In this document: piece by piece, positions 26,786 to 39,334 of the stretch
Position numbering within the stretch: the first letter of the stretch is position 1
How the letters are laid out: each line of letters starts with the position of its first letter
Assembly: GCF_001281525.1 (NCBI RefSeq)
Contig: NZ_LGCI01000014.1
Coordinates: 253,837-317,836 of the forward strand
DNA from: Lysinibacillus macroides
Lineage (GTDB): Bacteria; Bacillota; Bacilli; Bacillales_A; Planococcaceae
Length of the DNA: 64,000 nt
Direction of reading: 5' to 3'
Made by a program: the position numbers and the translations under genes
Notes under the pieces: generated by a model
Seen by the model: the letters and a program-made list of their open reading frames with translations, nothing else
Database searches by the model: none
Told to the model about the DNA's origin: nothing

Positions 26786-29700
26786 TTGACAGGTCAACTA
26801 GTTCAGTACGGACAACACCGCCAGCGTAGAAGCTTTGCGCGTATTAAAGAGGTGCTTGAGCTTCCAAATCTGATTGAGATTCAAACGGCGTCTTACGAGT
26901 GGTTCCTTGAAGAAGGTTTACGTGAAATGTTCCGTGACATTTCACCGATCGAGGACTTTACAGGTAATCTTTCATTAGAATTCATCGATTATTCATTAGG
27001 AGAGCCTAAATATGATGTTGATGAATGTAAAGAGCGAGATGTTACTTACGCAGCTCCATTACGTGTGAAAGTACGTCTTTACAACAAAGAAACAGACGAA
27101 GTGAAAGAACAAGATGTCTTTATGGGTGATTTCCCGTTAATGACAGAAACAGGGACGTTCATTATCAATGGTGCTGAACGCGTTATCGTTTCACAATTAG
27201 TTCGTTCACCAAGTGTATATTTCCATGATAAAACTGATAAAAACGGTAAAAAAGGTTTTGGTGCTACAGTTATTCCAAACCGTGGTGCATGGCTAGAGTA
27301 TGAAACGGATGCTAAGGATGTAGTATACGTACGTATTGATCGTACGCGTAAACTACCTGTAACAGTGTTACTACGTGCGTTAGGCTTCGGCTCAGACCAA
27401 GAAATTATCGATATTATTGGTGATAATGAATATTTACGTAATACGTTAGAGAAGGATAACTCTGAAAGTACAGAAAAAGCACTTTTGGAAATCTACGAAC
27501 GTTTACGTCCAGGGGAGCCACCAACAGTAGAAAGTGCGAAGAGTTTATTATACTCTCGTTTCTTCGATGCTAAACGTTATGATTTAGCGAATGTTGGTCG
27601 CTACAAAATGAATAAAAAGCTTCATATCAAAAATCGCTTATTCAACCAAACGATTGCTGAAACGCTTGTAGATCCAGAAACAGGCGAAATTTTAGTAGAA
27701 AAAGGTACAGTGCTTGACCGCCGTACTTTAGATAAAATTTTACCTTACCTTGAAGATGCGTCAAAAGGTATTGGTTACCGTACTTTATCACAGGTTGGTG
27801 GAGTGCTTGAGGATGATGTCACTATCCAATCTATTAAAATTTATGCACCGAATGATGAAGCACAAAAGGAAATTAATATTATTGGTAATGCGTACATTGA
27901 AGAAGAAGTAAAGAATATTACGCCTGCTGATGTTTTAGCTTCAGTAAGCTATTTCTTCAACCTCCTTTACCGTGTAGGGTCAACGGATGATATCGACCAT
28001 TTAGGTAACCGTCGTTTGCGTTCTGTTGGTGAGTTACTACAAAACCAATTCCGTATCGGGCTATCTCGTATGGAACGTGTAGTACGTGAACGTATGTCCA
28101 TTAACGATACGGCTTCTATTGTGCCACAACAATTAATTAATATTCGTCCTGTGATTGCGTCAATTAAAGAGTTTTTCGGAAGCTCCCAATTATCACAATT
28201 CATGGACCAAACAAACCCGTTAGCAGAGTTAACACATAAGCGTCGTCTATCTGCCTTAGGACCTGGTGGTTTAACACGTGAACGTGCTGGTTTCGAAGTA
28301 CGTGACGTTCACTACTCTCACTATGGTCGTATGTGTCCAATCGAGACACCAGAGGGTCCAAACATTGGTTTAATCAACTCTTTATCTTCATTTGCCAAAG
28401 TAAATAAATTTGGTTTCATTGAGACACCTTATCGTCGTATTGATCATGAAACTGGCAAAGTAACAGATCAGATTGATTATTTAACAGCCGATGAAGAAGA
28501 TAACTACTATGTAGCACAAGCAAATTCACCGTTAAATCCAGATGGTACTTTTGCTAATGATGAAGTAGTAGGTCGTTTCCGTGGGGATAACACTGTCTTC
28601 AATAAAGCACAAATGGACTACATGGATGTATCTCCTAAACAAGTTGTTTCAGCAGCGACAGCGTGTATTCCGTTCTTAGAAAATGATGACTCGAACCGTG
28701 CACTTATGGGTGCCAACATGCAACGTCAAGCAGTTCCACTTCTTAACCCAGAAGCACCATTTGTTGGTACGGGTATGGAGCATGTGGATGCACGTGATTC
28801 AGGCGCGGCTGTAGTAGCGAAATATGATGGTATTGTTGAACATGTTGAAGCTCGCTCTATCCATGTTCGCCGTATTGAAGTTGTAGACGGCAAAGAGGTT
28901 AAAGGCGATTTAACAAAATATAAATTACAGAAGTTCATTCGTTCTAACCAAGGTACTTCATACAACCAACGTCCACTTGTAAAAGTAGGCGAACGTGTGA
29001 AGCCTCGTGACATTTTAGCAGATGGTCCATCAATGGAAAAAGGCGAACTAGCTCTTGGACGTAACGTACTGGTTGCATTCATGACTTGGAACGGCTTTAA
29101 CTATGAGGATGCTGTTATTATGAGTGAGCGCCTTGTAAAAGACGATGTCTATACATCTGTTCATATTGAAGAATATGAATCAGAGTCTCGTGATACAAAG
29201 CTTGGGCCTGAAGAAATCACTCGTGATATTCCAAACGTCGGAGAAGATGCACTTCGTAACCTAGATGAACGTGGTATCATCCGTATTGGTGCGGAAGTAC
29301 GTGACGGGGATATTCTTGTAGGGAAAGTAACACCTAAAGGAGTTACAGAACTAACTGCTGAAGAACGCTTATTACATGCAATCTTCGGTGAAAAGGCTCG
29401 TGAGGTTCGTGATACGTCATTACGTGTACCACACGGTGCTGGCGGTATTATTCTTGATGTGAAAGTATTTAACCGTGAAGATGGCGATGAATTACCACCA
29501 GGTGTGAACCAATTAGTTCGTGCTTACATTGTTCAAAAACGTAAAATTCGTGTTGGGGACAAAATGGCCGGACGTCATGGTAACAAAGGGGTTATCTCTC
29601 GTATCTTACCAGAAGAGGATATGCCGTTTATGCCAGATGGCACGCCTGTTGATATTATGTTAAATCCACTTGGTGTACCTTCTCGTATGAATATCGGACA

Positions 29701-30352
29701 AGTTTTAGAGTTACACTTAGGTATGGCTTCTCGTTACCTAGGCGTTCATATGGCAACACCAGTATTTGATGGTGCTAATGAAGAAGACGTTTGGGAGACA
29801 ATGGAAGAAGCAGGGATGAACCGTGACGGGAAAACAATCCTGTATGATGGACGTTCTGGTGAACCGTTTGATAACCGTGTATCTGTAGGTGTCATGTATA
29901 TGATCAAACTTGCACACATGGTTGATGATAAGCTCCATGCACGTTCTACGGGTCCTTACTCACTTGTTACGCAACAGCCACTTGGTGGTAAAGCGCAATT
30001 CGGTGGGCAACGCTTTGGTGAGATGGAGGTATGGGCACTTGAAGCATATGGTGCTGCTTATACACTTCAAGAAATCTTAACAGTTAAATCCGATGACGTT
30101 GTTGGTCGTGTGAAAACATATGAAGCCATTGTTAAAGGTGAAAGTGTACCAGAGCCAGGTGTTCCTGAGTCATTTAAAGTATTGATTAAAGAACTTCAAT
30201 CGCTTGGTATGGATGTTAAGATGTTAACAGTTAATGATGAAGAGGTAGAGCTTCGTGATTTAGATGAAGAAGATGATCTTCAACCTGCTGATGCACTTAA
30301 TATTGCACCACAGCCAGATACAGAAGAAGAGCCAGTAGAGTCTTTTGAATAA
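26786..30352 (+). CDS. rpoB: RNA polymerase beta subunit
   Basis: Catalytic core subunit of RNA polymerase. The 1188-residue protein starts at a TTG (then [15 protein letters not shown]), as in B. subtilis, with GAGGGGTG 6 nt upstream; the GTG at 26777 overlaps that site. The rifampicin pocket ([20 protein letters not shown], about 28175-28240) has wild-type residues at the usual resistance positions (Q, D, H, R, S), so nothing there suggests resistance. C-terminal conserved blocks ([33 protein letters not shown]) are intact. Confidence 0.99.
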   Translation: MTGQLVQYGQHRQRRSFARIKEVLELPNLIEIQTASYEWFLEEGLREMFRDISPIEDFTGNLSLEFIDYSLGEPKYDVDECKERDVTYAAPLRVKVRLYNKETDEVKEQDVFMGDFPLMTETGTFIINGAERVIVSQLVRSPSVYFHDKTDKNGKKGFGATVIPNRGAWLEYETDAKDVVYVRIDRTRKLPVTVLLRALGFGSDQEIIDIIGDNEYLRNTLEKDNSESTEKALLEIYERLRPGEPPTVESAKSLLYSRFFDAKRYDLANVGRYKMNKKLHIKNRLFNQTIAETLVDPETGEILVEKGTVLDRRTLDKILPYLEDASKGIGYRTLSQVGGVLEDDVTIQSIKIYAPNDEAQKEINIIGNAYIEEEVKNITPADVLASVSYFFNLLYRVGSTDDIDHLGNRRLRSVGELLQNQFRIGLSRMERVVRERMSINDTASIVPQQLINIRPVIASIKEFFGSSQLSQFMDQTNPLAELTHKRRLSALGPGGLTRERAGFEVRDVHYSHYGRMCPIETPEGPNIGLINSLSSFAKVNKFGFIETPYRRIDHETGKVTDQIDYLTADEEDNYYVAQANSPLNPDGTFANDEVVGRFRGDNTVFNKAQMDYMDVSPKQVVSAATACIPFLENDDSNRALMGANMQRQAVPLLNPEAPFVGTGMEHVDARDSGAAVVAKYDGIVEHVEARSIHVRRIEVVDGKEVKGDLTKYKLQKFIRSNQGTSYNQRPLVKVGERVKPRDILADGPSMEKGELALGRNVLVAFMTWNGFNYEDAVIMSERLVKDDVYTSVHIEEYESESRDTKLGPEEITRDIPNVGEDALRNLDERGIIRIGAEVRDGDILVGKVTPKGVTELTAEERLLHAIFGEKAREVRDTSLRVPHGAGGIILDVKVFNREDGDELPPGVNQLVRAYIVQKRKIRVGDKMAGRHGNKGVISRILPEEDMPFMPDGTPVDIMLNPLGVPSRMNIGQVLELHLGMASRYLGVHMATPVFDGANEEDVWETMEEAGMNRDGKTILYDGRSGEPFDNRVSVGVMYMIKLAHMVDDKLHARSTGPYSLVTQQPLGGKAQFGGQRFGEMEVWALEAYGAAYTLQEILTVKSDDVVGRVKTYEAIVKGESVPEPGVPESFKVLIKELQSLGMDVKMLTVNDEEVELRDLDEEDDLQPADALNIAPQPDTEEEPVESFE

Positions 30353-30404
30353 TGGATAACCAAGGTTCACGGTTGTGAATATGGCAAAACTTATTTTTCA
30401 AACT

Positions 30405-30445
30405 AGCCGGGCAGGATTTAACGCCCTGCCTGGCTTTTTCTTTTA
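30405..30445 (+). terminator. Strong terminator between rpoB and rpoC
   Basis: An 11-bp stem (AGCCGGGCAGG against CCTGCCTGGCT, one G-U) with a loop of 9 nt is followed by TTTTTCTTTT. All features of an intrinsic terminator are present, although rpoB and rpoC are normally cotranscribed. Confidence 0.85.
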
Positions 30446-30489
30446 ATAAACTATTCTATTTTTAATCATTTGTTAAAGAAGAACGTTCT

Positions 30490-30518
30490 TTGCAAACGAT
30501 TATCGAGCTGCGTAAAAG
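30490..30518 (+). promoter_or_regulatory. Possible rpoC promoter
   Basis: TTGCAA at 30490-30495 and TAAAAG at 30513-30518 are 17 bp apart, after the rpoB-rpoC terminator and 39 bp before the rpoC start. A second TATACT at 30535-30540 has no clear -35. Confidence 0.4.
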
Positions 30519-30557
30519 AGTCTTTATAAAGACCTATACTAAAGGGAGGTAGGCTCC

Positions 30558-33500
30558 TTGATAGACGTTAATGAATTTGAATATATGAAAATTGGTTTAG
30601 CATCACCTGACAAGATTCGTTCTTGGTCATACGGTGAAGTAAAAAAACCTGAAACAATTAACTATCGTACATTAAAACCAGAAAAAGATGGTTTATTCTG
30701 TGAGCGTATTTTTGGTCCAACAAAGGACTGGGAATGTCATTGTGGTAAATATAAGCGTGTACGTTATAAAGGCGTAGTTTGTGATCGTTGTGGCGTTGAA
30801 GTAACACGTGCGAAAGTACGTCGTGAACGTATGGGACACATTGAATTAGCAGCACCAGTTTCTCATATTTGGTACTTCAAAGGTATTCCAAGCCGTATGG
30901 GTCTTATTTTAGATATGTCTCCACGTGCTTTAGAAGAAGTGATCTATTTTGCTTCTTATGTTGTGATTGATGCAGGTGCTACTAATTTAGAAAGTAAACA
31001 ATTGCTTTCTGAAAAAGAGTACCGTGCGTACCGTGAAAAATTCGGTAACACATTTGAAGCATCTATGGGTGCGGAAGCTATTAAAAAATTACTAAACAAA
31101 ATTGACTTAGAAGATGAAACACAATCTTTAAAAGAAGAATTGAAATCTGCACAAGGTCAAAGACGTACACGTGCTATCAAACGTTTAGAAGTTGTAGAAT
31201 CATTCCGTAACTCAGGTAACTCACCTGAATGGATGATTTTAGATGTACTACCAGTTATTCCACCAGAGCTTCGTCCCATGGTGCAATTAGATGGTGGCCG
31301 TTTTGCTACATCTGACTTAAACGATTTATACCGTCGTGTAATCAACCGTAATAACCGTTTAAAACGTTTATTAGATTTAGGTGCTCCAAGCATCATCGTA
31401 CAAAACGAAAAACGTATGTTACAAGAAGCTGTTGACGCATTAATCGATAATGGTCGTCGCGGACGCCCTGTAACAGGTCCTGGTAACCGCCCATTAAAAT
31501 CGCTTTCACATATGTTGAAAGGTAAACAAGGTCGTTTCCGTCAAAACTTACTCGGTAAACGTGTTGACTACTCTGGTCGTTCCGTTATCGTAGTAGGACC
31601 TAATTTAAAAATGTATCAATGTGGTTTACCAAAAGAAATGGCTATCGAATTATTCAAGCCATTCGTTATGAAAGAGTTAGTAGAACGTGGTCTTGCTCAT
31701 AACATTAAATCTGCTAAACGTAAAATCGAGCGTTTAAACAACGACGTATGGGACGTTTTAGAAGATGTTATCCGCGAGCATCCAGTATTACTAAACCGTG
31801 CACCAACGCTTCACCGTCTTGGTATTCAAGCATTTGAACCAACCCTTGTTGAAGGGCGTGCTATTCGTCTTCATCCATTAGTATGTACAGCCTACAATGC
31901 TGACTTCGATGGTGACCAAATGGCGGTTCACGTACCATTATCAGCAGAAGCTCAAGCAGAAGCTCGTCTTCTAATGCTTGCTGCACAAAACATCCTGAAT
32001 CCAAAGGATGGTAAACCTGTTGTAACACCATCTCAAGATATGGTATTAGGAAACTACTACCTAACACTTGAGCGTGAAGATGCTCGTGGTGAAGGTTCTG
32101 TTTTCTATGGTCCAAATGAAGTGTTAATTGCTTATGATACAGGTCATGTACATTTGCATACACGTATTGCAATTAAAGCAGGTTCGTTAAATAACCCAAC
32201 ATTCACGGAGGAACAAAATAATATGTTCCTATTAACAACTGTTGGTAAAGTGATCTTTAACGAAATCTTGCCAAAATCATTCCCATATATTAACGAGCCA
32301 ACTGACTTTAACTTAGAGCAAGCAACACCAGATAAATACTTTGCTAAGTTAACAATTGATGAAGAAACGCTGAAGGAGCTTGAAACAGATAGCGCTTATA
32401 ACAGTCTCGATGAAAAAGGGAAGATTGCTGCACAACGTTCGGCTGTACTGCGTAAATATTTTGCATCAGTACCTGTTGTGAATCCATTCCGTAAAAAATT
32501 CTTAGGGAATATCATTGCTGAAGTGTTTAAACGTTACCATATTACGGAAACATCTAAAATGCTTGATCGCATGAAAAACCTAGGTTTCAAATATTCAACA
32601 CGTGCAGGTATCACAGTAGGTGTATCTGATATCGTGGTATTACCTGATAAAGGTGAAATTTTAGCAGAAGCTCAAGAAAAAGTGGATAAAGTGCAAGCGC
32701 AATTCCGTCGTGGTTTCATCACAGAGGATGAGCGTTATGATCGTGTTATCTCAAGCTGGAGTGCTGCGAAAGATGAAATTCAAGCGAAGCTGATGAAGTC
32801 ACTTGAGAAAACGAATCCAATTTTCATGATGTCTGACTCAGGTGCCCGTGGTAACGCATCTAACTTTACGCAGTTAGCAGGTATGCGTGGTTTGATGGCC
32901 AACCCGGCTGGTCGTATTATCGAACTTCCAATTAAATCTTCATTCCGTGAAGGTTTAACAGTATTAGAATACTTTATCTCTACGCATGGTGCTCGTAAAG
33001 GTCTTGCCGATACAGCCCTAAAAACAGCCGATTCAGGTTACTTAACACGTCGTCTTGTTGACGTTGCACAGGATGTTATTGTGCGTGAAGATGATTGTGG
33101 AACTGACCGTGGTTTAACAATTGGTGCGTTAATGGAAGGTACAGAACTAATCGAGGCTTTAGATGAACGTATTGTTGGCCGTCATACGAAGAAAACAATC
33201 TTCCACCCTGAAACTGGTGAAGTTATTCTTGCAAAAGACGGTTTAATCGACCAAGATATCGCTCGTGCAATTATTGAAGCTGGTATCGAAGAAGTGACAA
33301 TCCGTTCAGCATTTACATGTAATACAAAACATGGCGTATGTAAAAAATGTTACGGCATGAACTTGGCAACAGGTGAAAAGGTTGAGGTTGGGGAGGCAGT
33401 TGGTATTATTGCGGCTCAATCAATCGGAGAACCAGGTACACAATTAACAATGCGTACATTCCATACAGGTGGGGTTGCCGGAGATGATATTACACAAGGT

Positions 33501-34241
33501 CTTCCACGTATCCAAGAGATCTTTGAAGCACGTAATCCAAAAGGTCAATCGGTTATTTCAGAAATCGCTGGTACAGTTTCAGATATCACTGAAATCCGTG
33601 AAGGTTTAAAAGAAATTACAGTTCAAGGTGACGTAGAAACTCGTAAGTATCAAGCACCTTATAATGCACGTTTGAAAGTTATCGAAGGTGATAATGTAGA
33701 GCGTGGTCAAGTGTTAACAGAGGGTTCTATTGATCCAAAACAATTGTTAAAAGTCAAAGACGTTTCAACTGTTCAAGAATATTTATTAAAAGAGGTTCAA
33801 AAAGTATACCGTATGCAAGGGGTAGAAATTGGGGATAAACATATTGAGGTAATGGTTCGCCAAATGCTTCGTAAAGTGCGTGTAATTGAAGCCGGTGATA
33901 CAGAGTTACTACCAGGTTCATTATTAGATATTCACCAATTCTCAGAGGCAAATGCAGATGCTGTGATGAATGGCAAAAACCCTGCAACTTGTCGTCCTGT
34001 GATCCTAGGTATTACAAAAGCTTCTCTTGAAACAGAATCATTCTTATCGGCAGCATCGTTCCAAGAAACAACACGTGTGTTAACAGATGCAGCAATTAAG
34101 GGTAAACGTGATGAGCTTCTTGGCTTAAAAGAGAACGTAATTATTGGTAAGCTTGTTCCAGCAGGTACGGGTATGCAACGTTATCGTCAAATCCGTATCG
34201 AAAAAGATGAGCTTGACGCGGAAGTTCTTTCTGCTGAATAA
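30558..34241 (+). CDS. rpoC: RNA polymerase beta' subunit
   Basis: Catalytic core subunit. The 1227-residue protein starts at a TTG, with GGGAGGT 7 nt upstream, and begins [20 protein letters not shown]. Zinc cysteines lie in [20 protein letters not shown]; the Mg-binding NADFDGD motif and the second zinc site ([13 protein letters not shown]) are intact. A stretch of about 40 residues around 580-625 ([20 protein letters not shown]) looks longer than in B. subtilis, consistent with lineage variation. Confidence 0.99.
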   Translation: MIDVNEFEYMKIGLASPDKIRSWSYGEVKKPETINYRTLKPEKDGLFCERIFGPTKDWECHCGKYKRVRYKGVVCDRCGVEVTRAKVRRERMGHIELAAPVSHIWYFKGIPSRMGLILDMSPRALEEVIYFASYVVIDAGATNLESKQLLSEKEYRAYREKFGNTFEASMGAEAIKKLLNKIDLEDETQSLKEELKSAQGQRRTRAIKRLEVVESFRNSGNSPEWMILDVLPVIPPELRPMVQLDGGRFATSDLNDLYRRVINRNNRLKRLLDLGAPSIIVQNEKRMLQEAVDALIDNGRRGRPVTGPGNRPLKSLSHMLKGKQGRFRQNLLGKRVDYSGRSVIVVGPNLKMYQCGLPKEMAIELFKPFVMKELVERGLAHNIKSAKRKIERLNNDVWDVLEDVIREHPVLLNRAPTLHRLGIQAFEPTLVEGRAIRLHPLVCTAYNADFDGDQMAVHVPLSAEAQAEARLLMLAAQNILNPKDGKPVVTPSQDMVLGNYYLTLEREDARGEGSVFYGPNEVLIAYDTGHVHLHTRIAIKAGSLNNPTFTEEQNNMFLLTTVGKVIFNEILPKSFPYINEPTDFNLEQATPDKYFAKLTIDEETLKELETDSAYNSLDEKGKIAAQRSAVLRKYFASVPVVNPFRKKFLGNIIAEVFKRYHITETSKMLDRMKNLGFKYSTRAGITVGVSDIVVLPDKGEILAEAQEKVDKVQAQFRRGFITEDERYDRVISSWSAAKDEIQAKLMKSLEKTNPIFMMSDSGARGNASNFTQLAGMRGLMANPAGRIIELPIKSSFREGLTVLEYFISTHGARKGLADTALKTADSGYLTRRLVDVAQDVIVREDDCGTDRGLTIGALMEGTELIEALDERIVGRHTKKTIFHPETGEVILAKDGLIDQDIARAIIEAGIEEVTIRSAFTCNTKHGVCKKCYGMNLATGEKVEVGEAVGIIAAQSIGEPGTQLTMRTFHTGGVAGDDITQGLPRIQEIFEARNPKGQSVISEIAGTVSDITEIREGLKEITVQGDVETRKYQAPYNARLKVIEGDNVERGQVLTEGSIDPKQLLKVKDVSTVQEYLLKEVQKVYRMQGVEIGDKHIEVMVRQMLRKVRVIEAGDTELLPGSLLDIHQFSEANADAVMNGKNPATCRPVILGITKASLETESFLSAASFQETTRVLTDAAIKGKRDELLGLKENVIIGKLVPAGTGMQRYRQIRIEKDELDAEVLSAE

Positions 34242-34255
34242 TCATTAAAATAGGG

Positions 34256-34294
34256 CCGAAGAAATGTGTTTTACGCATTTCTTCGGACTTTTTC
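34256..34294 (+). terminator. Rho-independent terminator after rpoC
   Basis: CCGAAGAAATG pairs with CATTTCTTCGG around TGTTTTACG, then ACTTTTT. Confidence 0.88.
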
Positions 34295-34304
34295 AAGATA
34301 ATAG

Positions 34305-34333
34305 TTGACAGTGTAAATAGGTAATGATAATAT
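34305..34333 (+). promoter_or_regulatory. SigA promoter of the str operon
   Basis: Perfect TTGACA at 34305-34310 and TAATAT at 34328-34333 with 17-bp spacing, 45 bp before the L7Ae-like gene. Confidence 0.75.
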
Positions 34334-34378
34334 ATTGAAGGTTGATAGTTAACTGTCTGTACTTCGGAGGATATGTGA

Positions 34379-34627
34379 ATGTCTTATGATAAAGTAAGGG
34401 CTAGTCAAACAATCATAGGTACAAAGCAAACAGTAAAAGCAATGCGAGCTGGTTCAGTGAAAGAACTTTTTGTGGCACTTGATGCAGACAATTGGGTAAC
34501 CGATTCGGCCATATCTTTCGCGAGAGAAATCGGTATACCAGTTATTCTTGTTGAGTCAAAAAAAGAGCTGGGCAAAGCCTGTGGAATCCATGTTGGAGCT
34601 GCAGTAGTTGCGATTACTGTAGAGTAG
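34379..34627 (+). CDS. rplGB: L7Ae-family ribosomal protein (RplGB/YbxF)
   Basis: An 82-residue kink-turn RNA-binding protein of the L7Ae/L30e/S12e/Gadd45 family, at the head of the str operon as in B. subtilis ybxF. The region [20 protein letters not shown] (15-34) carries the RNA-binding residues. Its precise role is not established. CGGAGGATATGTGA precedes the ATG. Confidence 0.92.
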   Translation: MSYDKVRASQTIIGTKQTVKAMRAGSVKELFVALDADNWVTDSAISFAREIGIPVILVESKKELGKACGIHVGAAVVAITVE

Positions 34628-34725
34628 TTTTTGTGTAAAAAGCACAAAGACTTTGTTTTTACCCAAAAAATGAACCACCTGGATGTGTGGTATTAAAAAA
34701 GAAGGAATGAAGGGAGGAAAAATCG

Positions 34726-35145
34726 ATGCCTACAATTAACCAATTGGTACGTAAGCCTCGTAAATCTAAAATCACGAAATCAAATTCACCAGCGTTAAAC
34801 AAAGGATATAACTCATTTAAAAAATCTTTAACTGATGTTAAATCTCCTCAAAAACGTGGTGTTTGTACTCGTGTAGGTACAATGACGCCTAAAAAACCAA
34901 ACTCAGCGTTACGTAAATACGCTCGTGTACGTTTAACTAACCAAATCGAGGTTACAGCGTACATTCCTGGTGAAGGCCACAACTTACAAGAGCACAGTGT
35001 TGTTCTTATCCGTGGCGGTCGTGTAAAAGACTTACCGGGTGTTCGTTACCATATCGTTCGTGGTGCTCTTGATACTGCTGGTGTAAACGGTCGTATGCAA
35101 TCACGTTCTCTATACGGAACAAAACGCCCTAAAGAAAAAAAATAA
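34726..35145 (+). CDS. rpsL: 30S ribosomal protein S12
   Basis: Decoding-centre protein. The 139-residue protein has the conserved [11 protein letters not shown] loop; Lys56, the counterpart of E. coli Lys43, is unmutated, so a streptomycin-sensitive allele is expected. The second resistance region, [14 protein letters not shown], is also normal. GGGAGG is upstream of the ATG. Confidence 0.99.
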   Translation: MPTINQLVRKPRKSKITKSNSPALNKGYNSFKKSLTDVKSPQKRGVCTRVGTMTPKKPNSALRKYARVRLTNQIEVTAYIPGEGHNLQEHSVVLIRGGRVKDLPGVRYHIVRGALDTAGVNGRMQSRSLYGTKRPKEKK

Positions 35146-35186
35146 TCTGATTTTAAAAAGATAACTATTTGAAAGGAGGAAAACAC

Positions 35187-35657
35187 ATGCCTCGTAAAGG
35201 TCCTGTTTCCAAACGTGACGTGTTACCAGATCCAATTTATAATTCAAAACTAGTAACTCGTTTAATCAATAAAATGATGGTTGATGGTAAAAGAGGTACT
35301 TCTCAAAAGATTTTATACGGTGCGTTCGAATTAGTAAAAGAACGTTCTGGTGAAAATCCAATTGAAGTATTCGAAGCTGCTCTAAATAACGTAATGCCAG
35401 TTCTTGAAGTACGTGCTCGCCGTGTTGGTGGTTCTAACTACCAAGTACCAGTTGAAGTACGCCCAGAACGTCGTACAACTTTAGGTCTTCGTTACCTAGT
35501 TAACTATGCTCGTCTTCGTGGTGAAAAAACAATGGAAGAGCGCTTAGCTAACGAAATTCTTGATGCTTCTAACAATACTGGTGCATCAGTTAAGAAACGT
35601 GAAGATATGCACAAAATGGCAGAAGCGAACAAAGCATTCGCTCACTACCGTTGGTAA
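35187..35657 (+). CDS. rpsG: 30S ribosomal protein S7
   Basis: Head-domain assembly protein that binds 16S rRNA. The 156-residue product starts [23 protein letters not shown] lies 7 nt before the ATG at 35187; the frame extension to 35169 reads through that ribosome site and is not a start. Confidence 0.99.
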   Translation: MPRKGPVSKRDVLPDPIYNSKLVTRLINKMMVDGKRGTSQKILYGAFELVKERSGENPIEVFEAALNNVMPVLEVRARRVGGSNYQVPVEVRPERRTTLGLRYLVNYARLRGEKTMEERLANEILDASNNTGASVKKREDMHKMAEANKAFAHYRW

Positions 35658-35699
35658 TCTAAACATCGCATAAGCCCAATATGGAAGGAGAAATACCTA

Positions 35700-37781
35700 A
35701 TGAAACGCGAATTCTCACTAGAGAATACTCGTAATATTGGGATCATGGCTCATATTGATGCTGGTAAAACAACAACAACTGAGCGTATCCTTTATTACAC
35801 AGGTAAGATTCACAAAATCGGTGAAACTCATGAAGGCGCTTCTCAAATGGACTGGATGGAGCAAGAGCAAGAGCGTGGTATTACAATCACTTCTGCTGCA
35901 ACAACAGCTCAATGGAACGGCCATCGTGTTAACATCATCGATACTCCTGGACACGTAGACTTCACTGTAGAAGTTGAACGTTCTTTACGTGTACTTGATG
36001 GTGCAGTAACAGTTCTTGATGCTCAATCAGGTGTTGAGCCACAAACTGAAACTGTATGGCGTCAAGCTACTACTTACGGTGTTCCACGTATCGTATTCAT
36101 TAACAAAATGGATAAAATGGGTGCAGACTTCCTATACTCTGTAGGCACTTTACATGAGCGTTTACAAGCAAATGCACATCCAATTCAATTACCAATCGGT
36201 GCTGAAGATGAGTTCAAAGGAATCATTGACTTAATCGAAATGAATGTTACTTACTACGATAACGAAGAAGGTACAGCATTACGTGAAGGTGAAGCAATTC
36301 CTGAAGAACATCAAGCACAAGCAGAAGAATACCGTGAAAAATTAATTGAAGCAATTGCTGAAATTAATGAAGATATCATGGAAAAATACTTTGCTGGTGA
36401 AGAGATTACAAAGGAAGAGCTGAAAGCAGCAATCCGTAAAGCAACAATTGCGGTAGAATTCTACCCTGTTCTTTGTGGTACAGCATTCAAACACAAAGGT
36501 GTTCGTAAAATGCTTGATGCAGTAATCGATTACCTTCCAGCTCCAACAGATGTACCTGCTATTAAAGGTACATTAGCAGATTCAGATGAAGAAGTTATTC
36601 GTCATTCTTCTGATGAAGAGCCATTCTCAGCTCTTGCATTCAAAGTTATGACAGACCCATTCGTTGGTAAATTAACATTCTTCCGTGTGTACTCTGGTAT
36701 TTTACAATCAGGTTCATACGTTCAGAACTCTACAAAGGGTAAACGTGAGCGTGTAGGTCGTATCCTACAAATGCACGCTAACTCTCGTGAAGAGATCTCT
36801 CAAGTGTTCGCAGGGGATATCGCTGCAGCTGTAGGTCTTAAAGATACTACAACTGGTGATACATTATGTGACGAGAAAAACTTAGTTATTCTTGAATCTA
36901 TGGAATTCCCAGAACCAGTTATCTCTCTTTCTGTAGAACCAAAATCGAAAGCAGACCAAGATAAAATGGGTCAAGCTTTACAAAAACTACAAGAAGAAGA
37001 TCCAACATTCCGTGCACATACAGACCAAGAAACTGGTCAAACAATCATCTCAGGTATGGGTGAGCTTCACCTTGATATCTTAGTTGATCGTATGCGCCGT
37101 GAATTCAAAGTAGAAGCTAACGTTGGTGCTCCACAGGTATCTTACCGTGAGACATTCCGCGGCTCTGCTCAAGTTGAAGGTAAATTCGTTCGCCAATCAG
37201 GTGGTCGTGGTCAATTTGGTCACGTTTGGATTGAATTCTCTCCAAACGAAGAAGGAAAAGGCTTCGAATTTGAAAATGCTATCGTTGGTGGTGTAGTTCC
37301 ACGTGAATACATTCCTGCTGTAGAAGCTGGTCTTAAAGACTCTCTACAAAACGGTGTACTTGCTGGTTACCCATTAATCGACATCAAAGCGAGATTATTC
37401 GATGGTTCTTACCATGATGTTGACTCTAACGAAATGGCATTCAAAATCGCTGCATCTATGGCTCTTAAAAACGCGGTTTCTAAATGTAACCCAGTTTTAC
37501 TTGAACCAATGATGAAAGTTGAAGTTGTAATTCCTGAAGAATACCTTGGTGATATCATGGGTAACATCACTTCTCGCCGTGGACGCGTAGAAGGTATGGA
37601 AGCTCGCGGTAACGCTCAAGTTGTTCGTGCAATGGTTCCACTTTCAGAAATGTTTGGATATGCAACAACTTTACGTTCTGCAACGCAAGGTCGTGGTGTA
37701 TTCTCAATGGTATTCGATCATTATGAAGAAGTACCAAAATCAATTTCTGAAGAGATCATCAAAAAAAATAAAGGTGAATAA
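35700..37781 (+). CDS. fusA: Elongation factor G
   Basis: Translocase GTPase. The 693-residue protein has the P-loop AHIDAGKTT (17-25), the switch II region DTPGHVDF and NKMDKMGAD (G4), then domains II-V. AAGGAG precedes the ATG; it follows rpsG by 42 bp in the str operon. Confidence 0.99.
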   Translation: MKREFSLENTRNIGIMAHIDAGKTTTTERILYYTGKIHKIGETHEGASQMDWMEQEQERGITITSAATTAQWNGHRVNIIDTPGHVDFTVEVERSLRVLDGAVTVLDAQSGVEPQTETVWRQATTYGVPRIVFINKMDKMGADFLYSVGTLHERLQANAHPIQLPIGAEDEFKGIIDLIEMNVTYYDNEEGTALREGEAIPEEHQAQAEEYREKLIEAIAEINEDIMEKYFAGEEITKEELKAAIRKATIAVEFYPVLCGTAFKHKGVRKMLDAVIDYLPAPTDVPAIKGTLADSDEEVIRHSSDEEPFSALAFKVMTDPFVGKLTFFRVYSGILQSGSYVQNSTKGKRERVGRILQMHANSREEISQVFAGDIAAAVGLKDTTTGDTLCDEKNLVILESMEFPEPVISLSVEPKSKADQDKMGQALQKLQEEDPTFRAHTDQETGQTIISGMGELHLDILVDRMRREFKVEANVGAPQVSYRETFRGSAQVEGKFVRQSGGRGQFGHVWIEFSPNEEGKGFEFENAIVGGVVPREYIPAVEAGLKDSLQNGVLAGYPLIDIKARLFDGSYHDVDSNEMAFKIAASMALKNAVSKCNPVLLEPMMKVEVVIPEEYLGDIMGNITSRRGRVEGMEARGNAQVVRAMVPLSEMFGYATTLRSATQGRGVFSMVFDHYEEVPKSISEEIIKKNKGE

Positions 37782-37833
37782 TTGAAATTTCATCTTGCAT
37801 CAAGTATAACTAATCTGTAAGCTATGATTGCAG

Positions 37834-37859
37834 GATAGGGAAAGGGCCCGTTCTCTATC
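37834..37859 (+). other. Hairpin in the fusA-tuf gap
   Basis: GATAGGGAA pairs with TTCTCTATC (two G-U pairs) around a G/C-rich loop. No T-run follows, so it is not a plain terminator. A role in tuf mRNA stability or processing is a guess. Confidence 0.35.
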
Positions 37860-37915
37860 AGCATTCATACTATAAATTAAAAAATAAACATATAATTTTG
37901 AGGAGGCAATCTCTA

Positions 37916-39103
37916 ATGGCTAAAGAAAAATTTGACCGTTCTAAAACGCATGCTAACATTGGTACAATCGGACACGTTGACCATGGTAAAACTACTTTAA
38001 CTGCTGCAATCGCTACAGTTCTTTCTAAAAAAATGGGTGGTACAGCTAAATCTTACGCTGATATCGACAACGCGCCAGAAGAAAAAGAGCGTGGTATCAC
38101 AATCAATACTTCTCACGTAGAGTATGAAACTGAAACTCGTCACTATGCACACGTTGACTGCCCAGGACATGCTGACTATGTTAAAAACATGATCACTGGT
38201 GCTGCACAAATGGATGGCGGTATCTTAGTAGTATCTGCTGCTGATGGTCCAATGCCACAAACTCGTGAGCATATCCTTTTATCTCGTCAAGTAGGTGTTC
38301 CATACTTAGTAGTATTTATGAACAAATGTGATATGGTTGATGACGAAGAATTATTAGAATTAGTAGAAATGGAAATCCGTGACCTACTATCTGAATATGA
38401 CTTCCCAGGTGACGATATTCCTGTAATTAAAGGTTCTGCTCTTAAAGCTCTTGAAGGTGAACCAGAATGGGAAGAAAAAATCGTTGAATTAATGGACGCT
38501 GTAGATTCTTACATCCCAACTCCAGAACGTCAAACTGACAAACCATTCATGATGCCAGTAGAGGACGTATTCTCTATCACTGGTCGTGGTACAGTTGCAA
38601 CTGGCCGTGTTGAACGTGGTCAAGTTAAAGTTGGTGACGTAGTTGAAATCATCGGTATCGCTGAAGAAGCTAAATCTACTACTGTAACTGGTGTAGAAAT
38701 GTTCCGTAAATTATTAGACTATGCTGAAGCTGGTGATAACATTGGTGCTTTACTACGTGGTGTTGCTCGTGAAGAAATCCAACGTGGTCAAGTATTAGCT
38801 AAACCAGGTTCAATTACTCCACACACTAACTTCAAAGCTGAAGTTTACGTTTTATCAAAAGAAGAGGGTGGCCGTCATACTCCATTCTTCTCTAACTACC
38901 GTCCTCAGTTCTACTTCCGTACAACTGATGTAACAGGTATCTGTAACTTACCAGAAGGCGTTGAAATGGTAATGCCTGGTGATAACATCGAAATGACAGT
39001 TGAACTTATCGCTCCAATCGCTCTTGAAGAAGGTACTAAATTCTCTATCCGTGAGGGTGGCCGTACTGTAGGCGCTGGCGTAGTTTCTTCTATCCAAAAA
39101 TAA
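37916..39103 (+). CDS. tuf: Elongation factor Tu
   Basis: Carries aminoacyl-tRNA to the ribosome. The 395-residue protein has the P-loop GHVDHGKTT (19-27), [16 protein letters not shown] (G4) and the domain II/III blocks intact. The start at 37916 is chosen: GAGGAGG lies 9 nt upstream and the product begins [13 protein letters not shown] strong terminator follows. The usual neighbour rpsJ is 8.5 kb away. Confidence 0.99.
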   Translation: MAKEKFDRSKTHANIGTIGHVDHGKTTLTAAIATVLSKKMGGTAKSYADIDNAPEEKERGITINTSHVEYETETRHYAHVDCPGHADYVKNMITGAAQMDGGILVVSAADGPMPQTREHILLSRQVGVPYLVVFMNKCDMVDDEELLELVEMEIRDLLSEYDFPGDDIPVIKGSALKALEGEPEWEEKIVELMDAVDSYIPTPERQTDKPFMMPVEDVFSITGRGTVATGRVERGQVKVGDVVEIIGIAEEAKSTTVTGVEMFRKLLDYAEAGDNIGALLRGVAREEIQRGQVLAKPGSITPHTNFKAEVYVLSKEEGGRHTPFFSNYRPQFYFRTTDVTGICNLPEGVEMVMPGDNIEMTVELIAPIALEEGTKFSIREGGRTVGAGVVSSIQK

Positions 39104-39128
39104 TTTTAGCTTTTGCTAATTTTCTTAA

Positions 39129-39163
39129 ACCAATCTGTAGGGACGCCTACAGATTGGTTTTTT
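39129..39163 (+). terminator. Rho-independent terminator after tuf
   Basis: CCAATCTGTAGG pairs perfectly with CCTACAGATTGG around GACG, followed by a T-run. A near-identical copy lies at 42605-42635. Confidence 0.93.
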
Positions 39164-39193
39164 GTATGCTGCCCTATTCTTTAAAGCCTAAAT

Positions 39194-39237
39194 GAATAGG
39201 ATTTATTCAATATAGCTAAATAGAATAATGAATATTC
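39194..39237 (+). promoter_or_regulatory. Twin palindromes upstream of malate synthase (possible LysR operators)
   Basis: Two 15-bp palindromes with the same arms, GAATA-N5-TATTC, start at 39194 and 39223, 29 bp apart. They lie about 35-80 bp upstream of a TATAAT at 39273-39278. T-N11-A palindromes in tandem are typical LysR-regulator sites, and a LysR gene lies beside the target gene. Confidence 0.5.
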
Positions 39238-39334
39238 TAAATATATATTTTATTTATGCAAAGGTTTCCTATTATAATAAACATAACGGAAAGAGGAGTA
39301 GAACACTCTTCATAACAAGGGGGACTATATATTT

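Noticed and set aside
28150..28270. Possible rifampicin-resistance changes in rpoB, or streptomycin-resistance changes in rpsL
   Set aside because: The rpoB hot-spot residues and rpsL Lys56 are wild type by eye.
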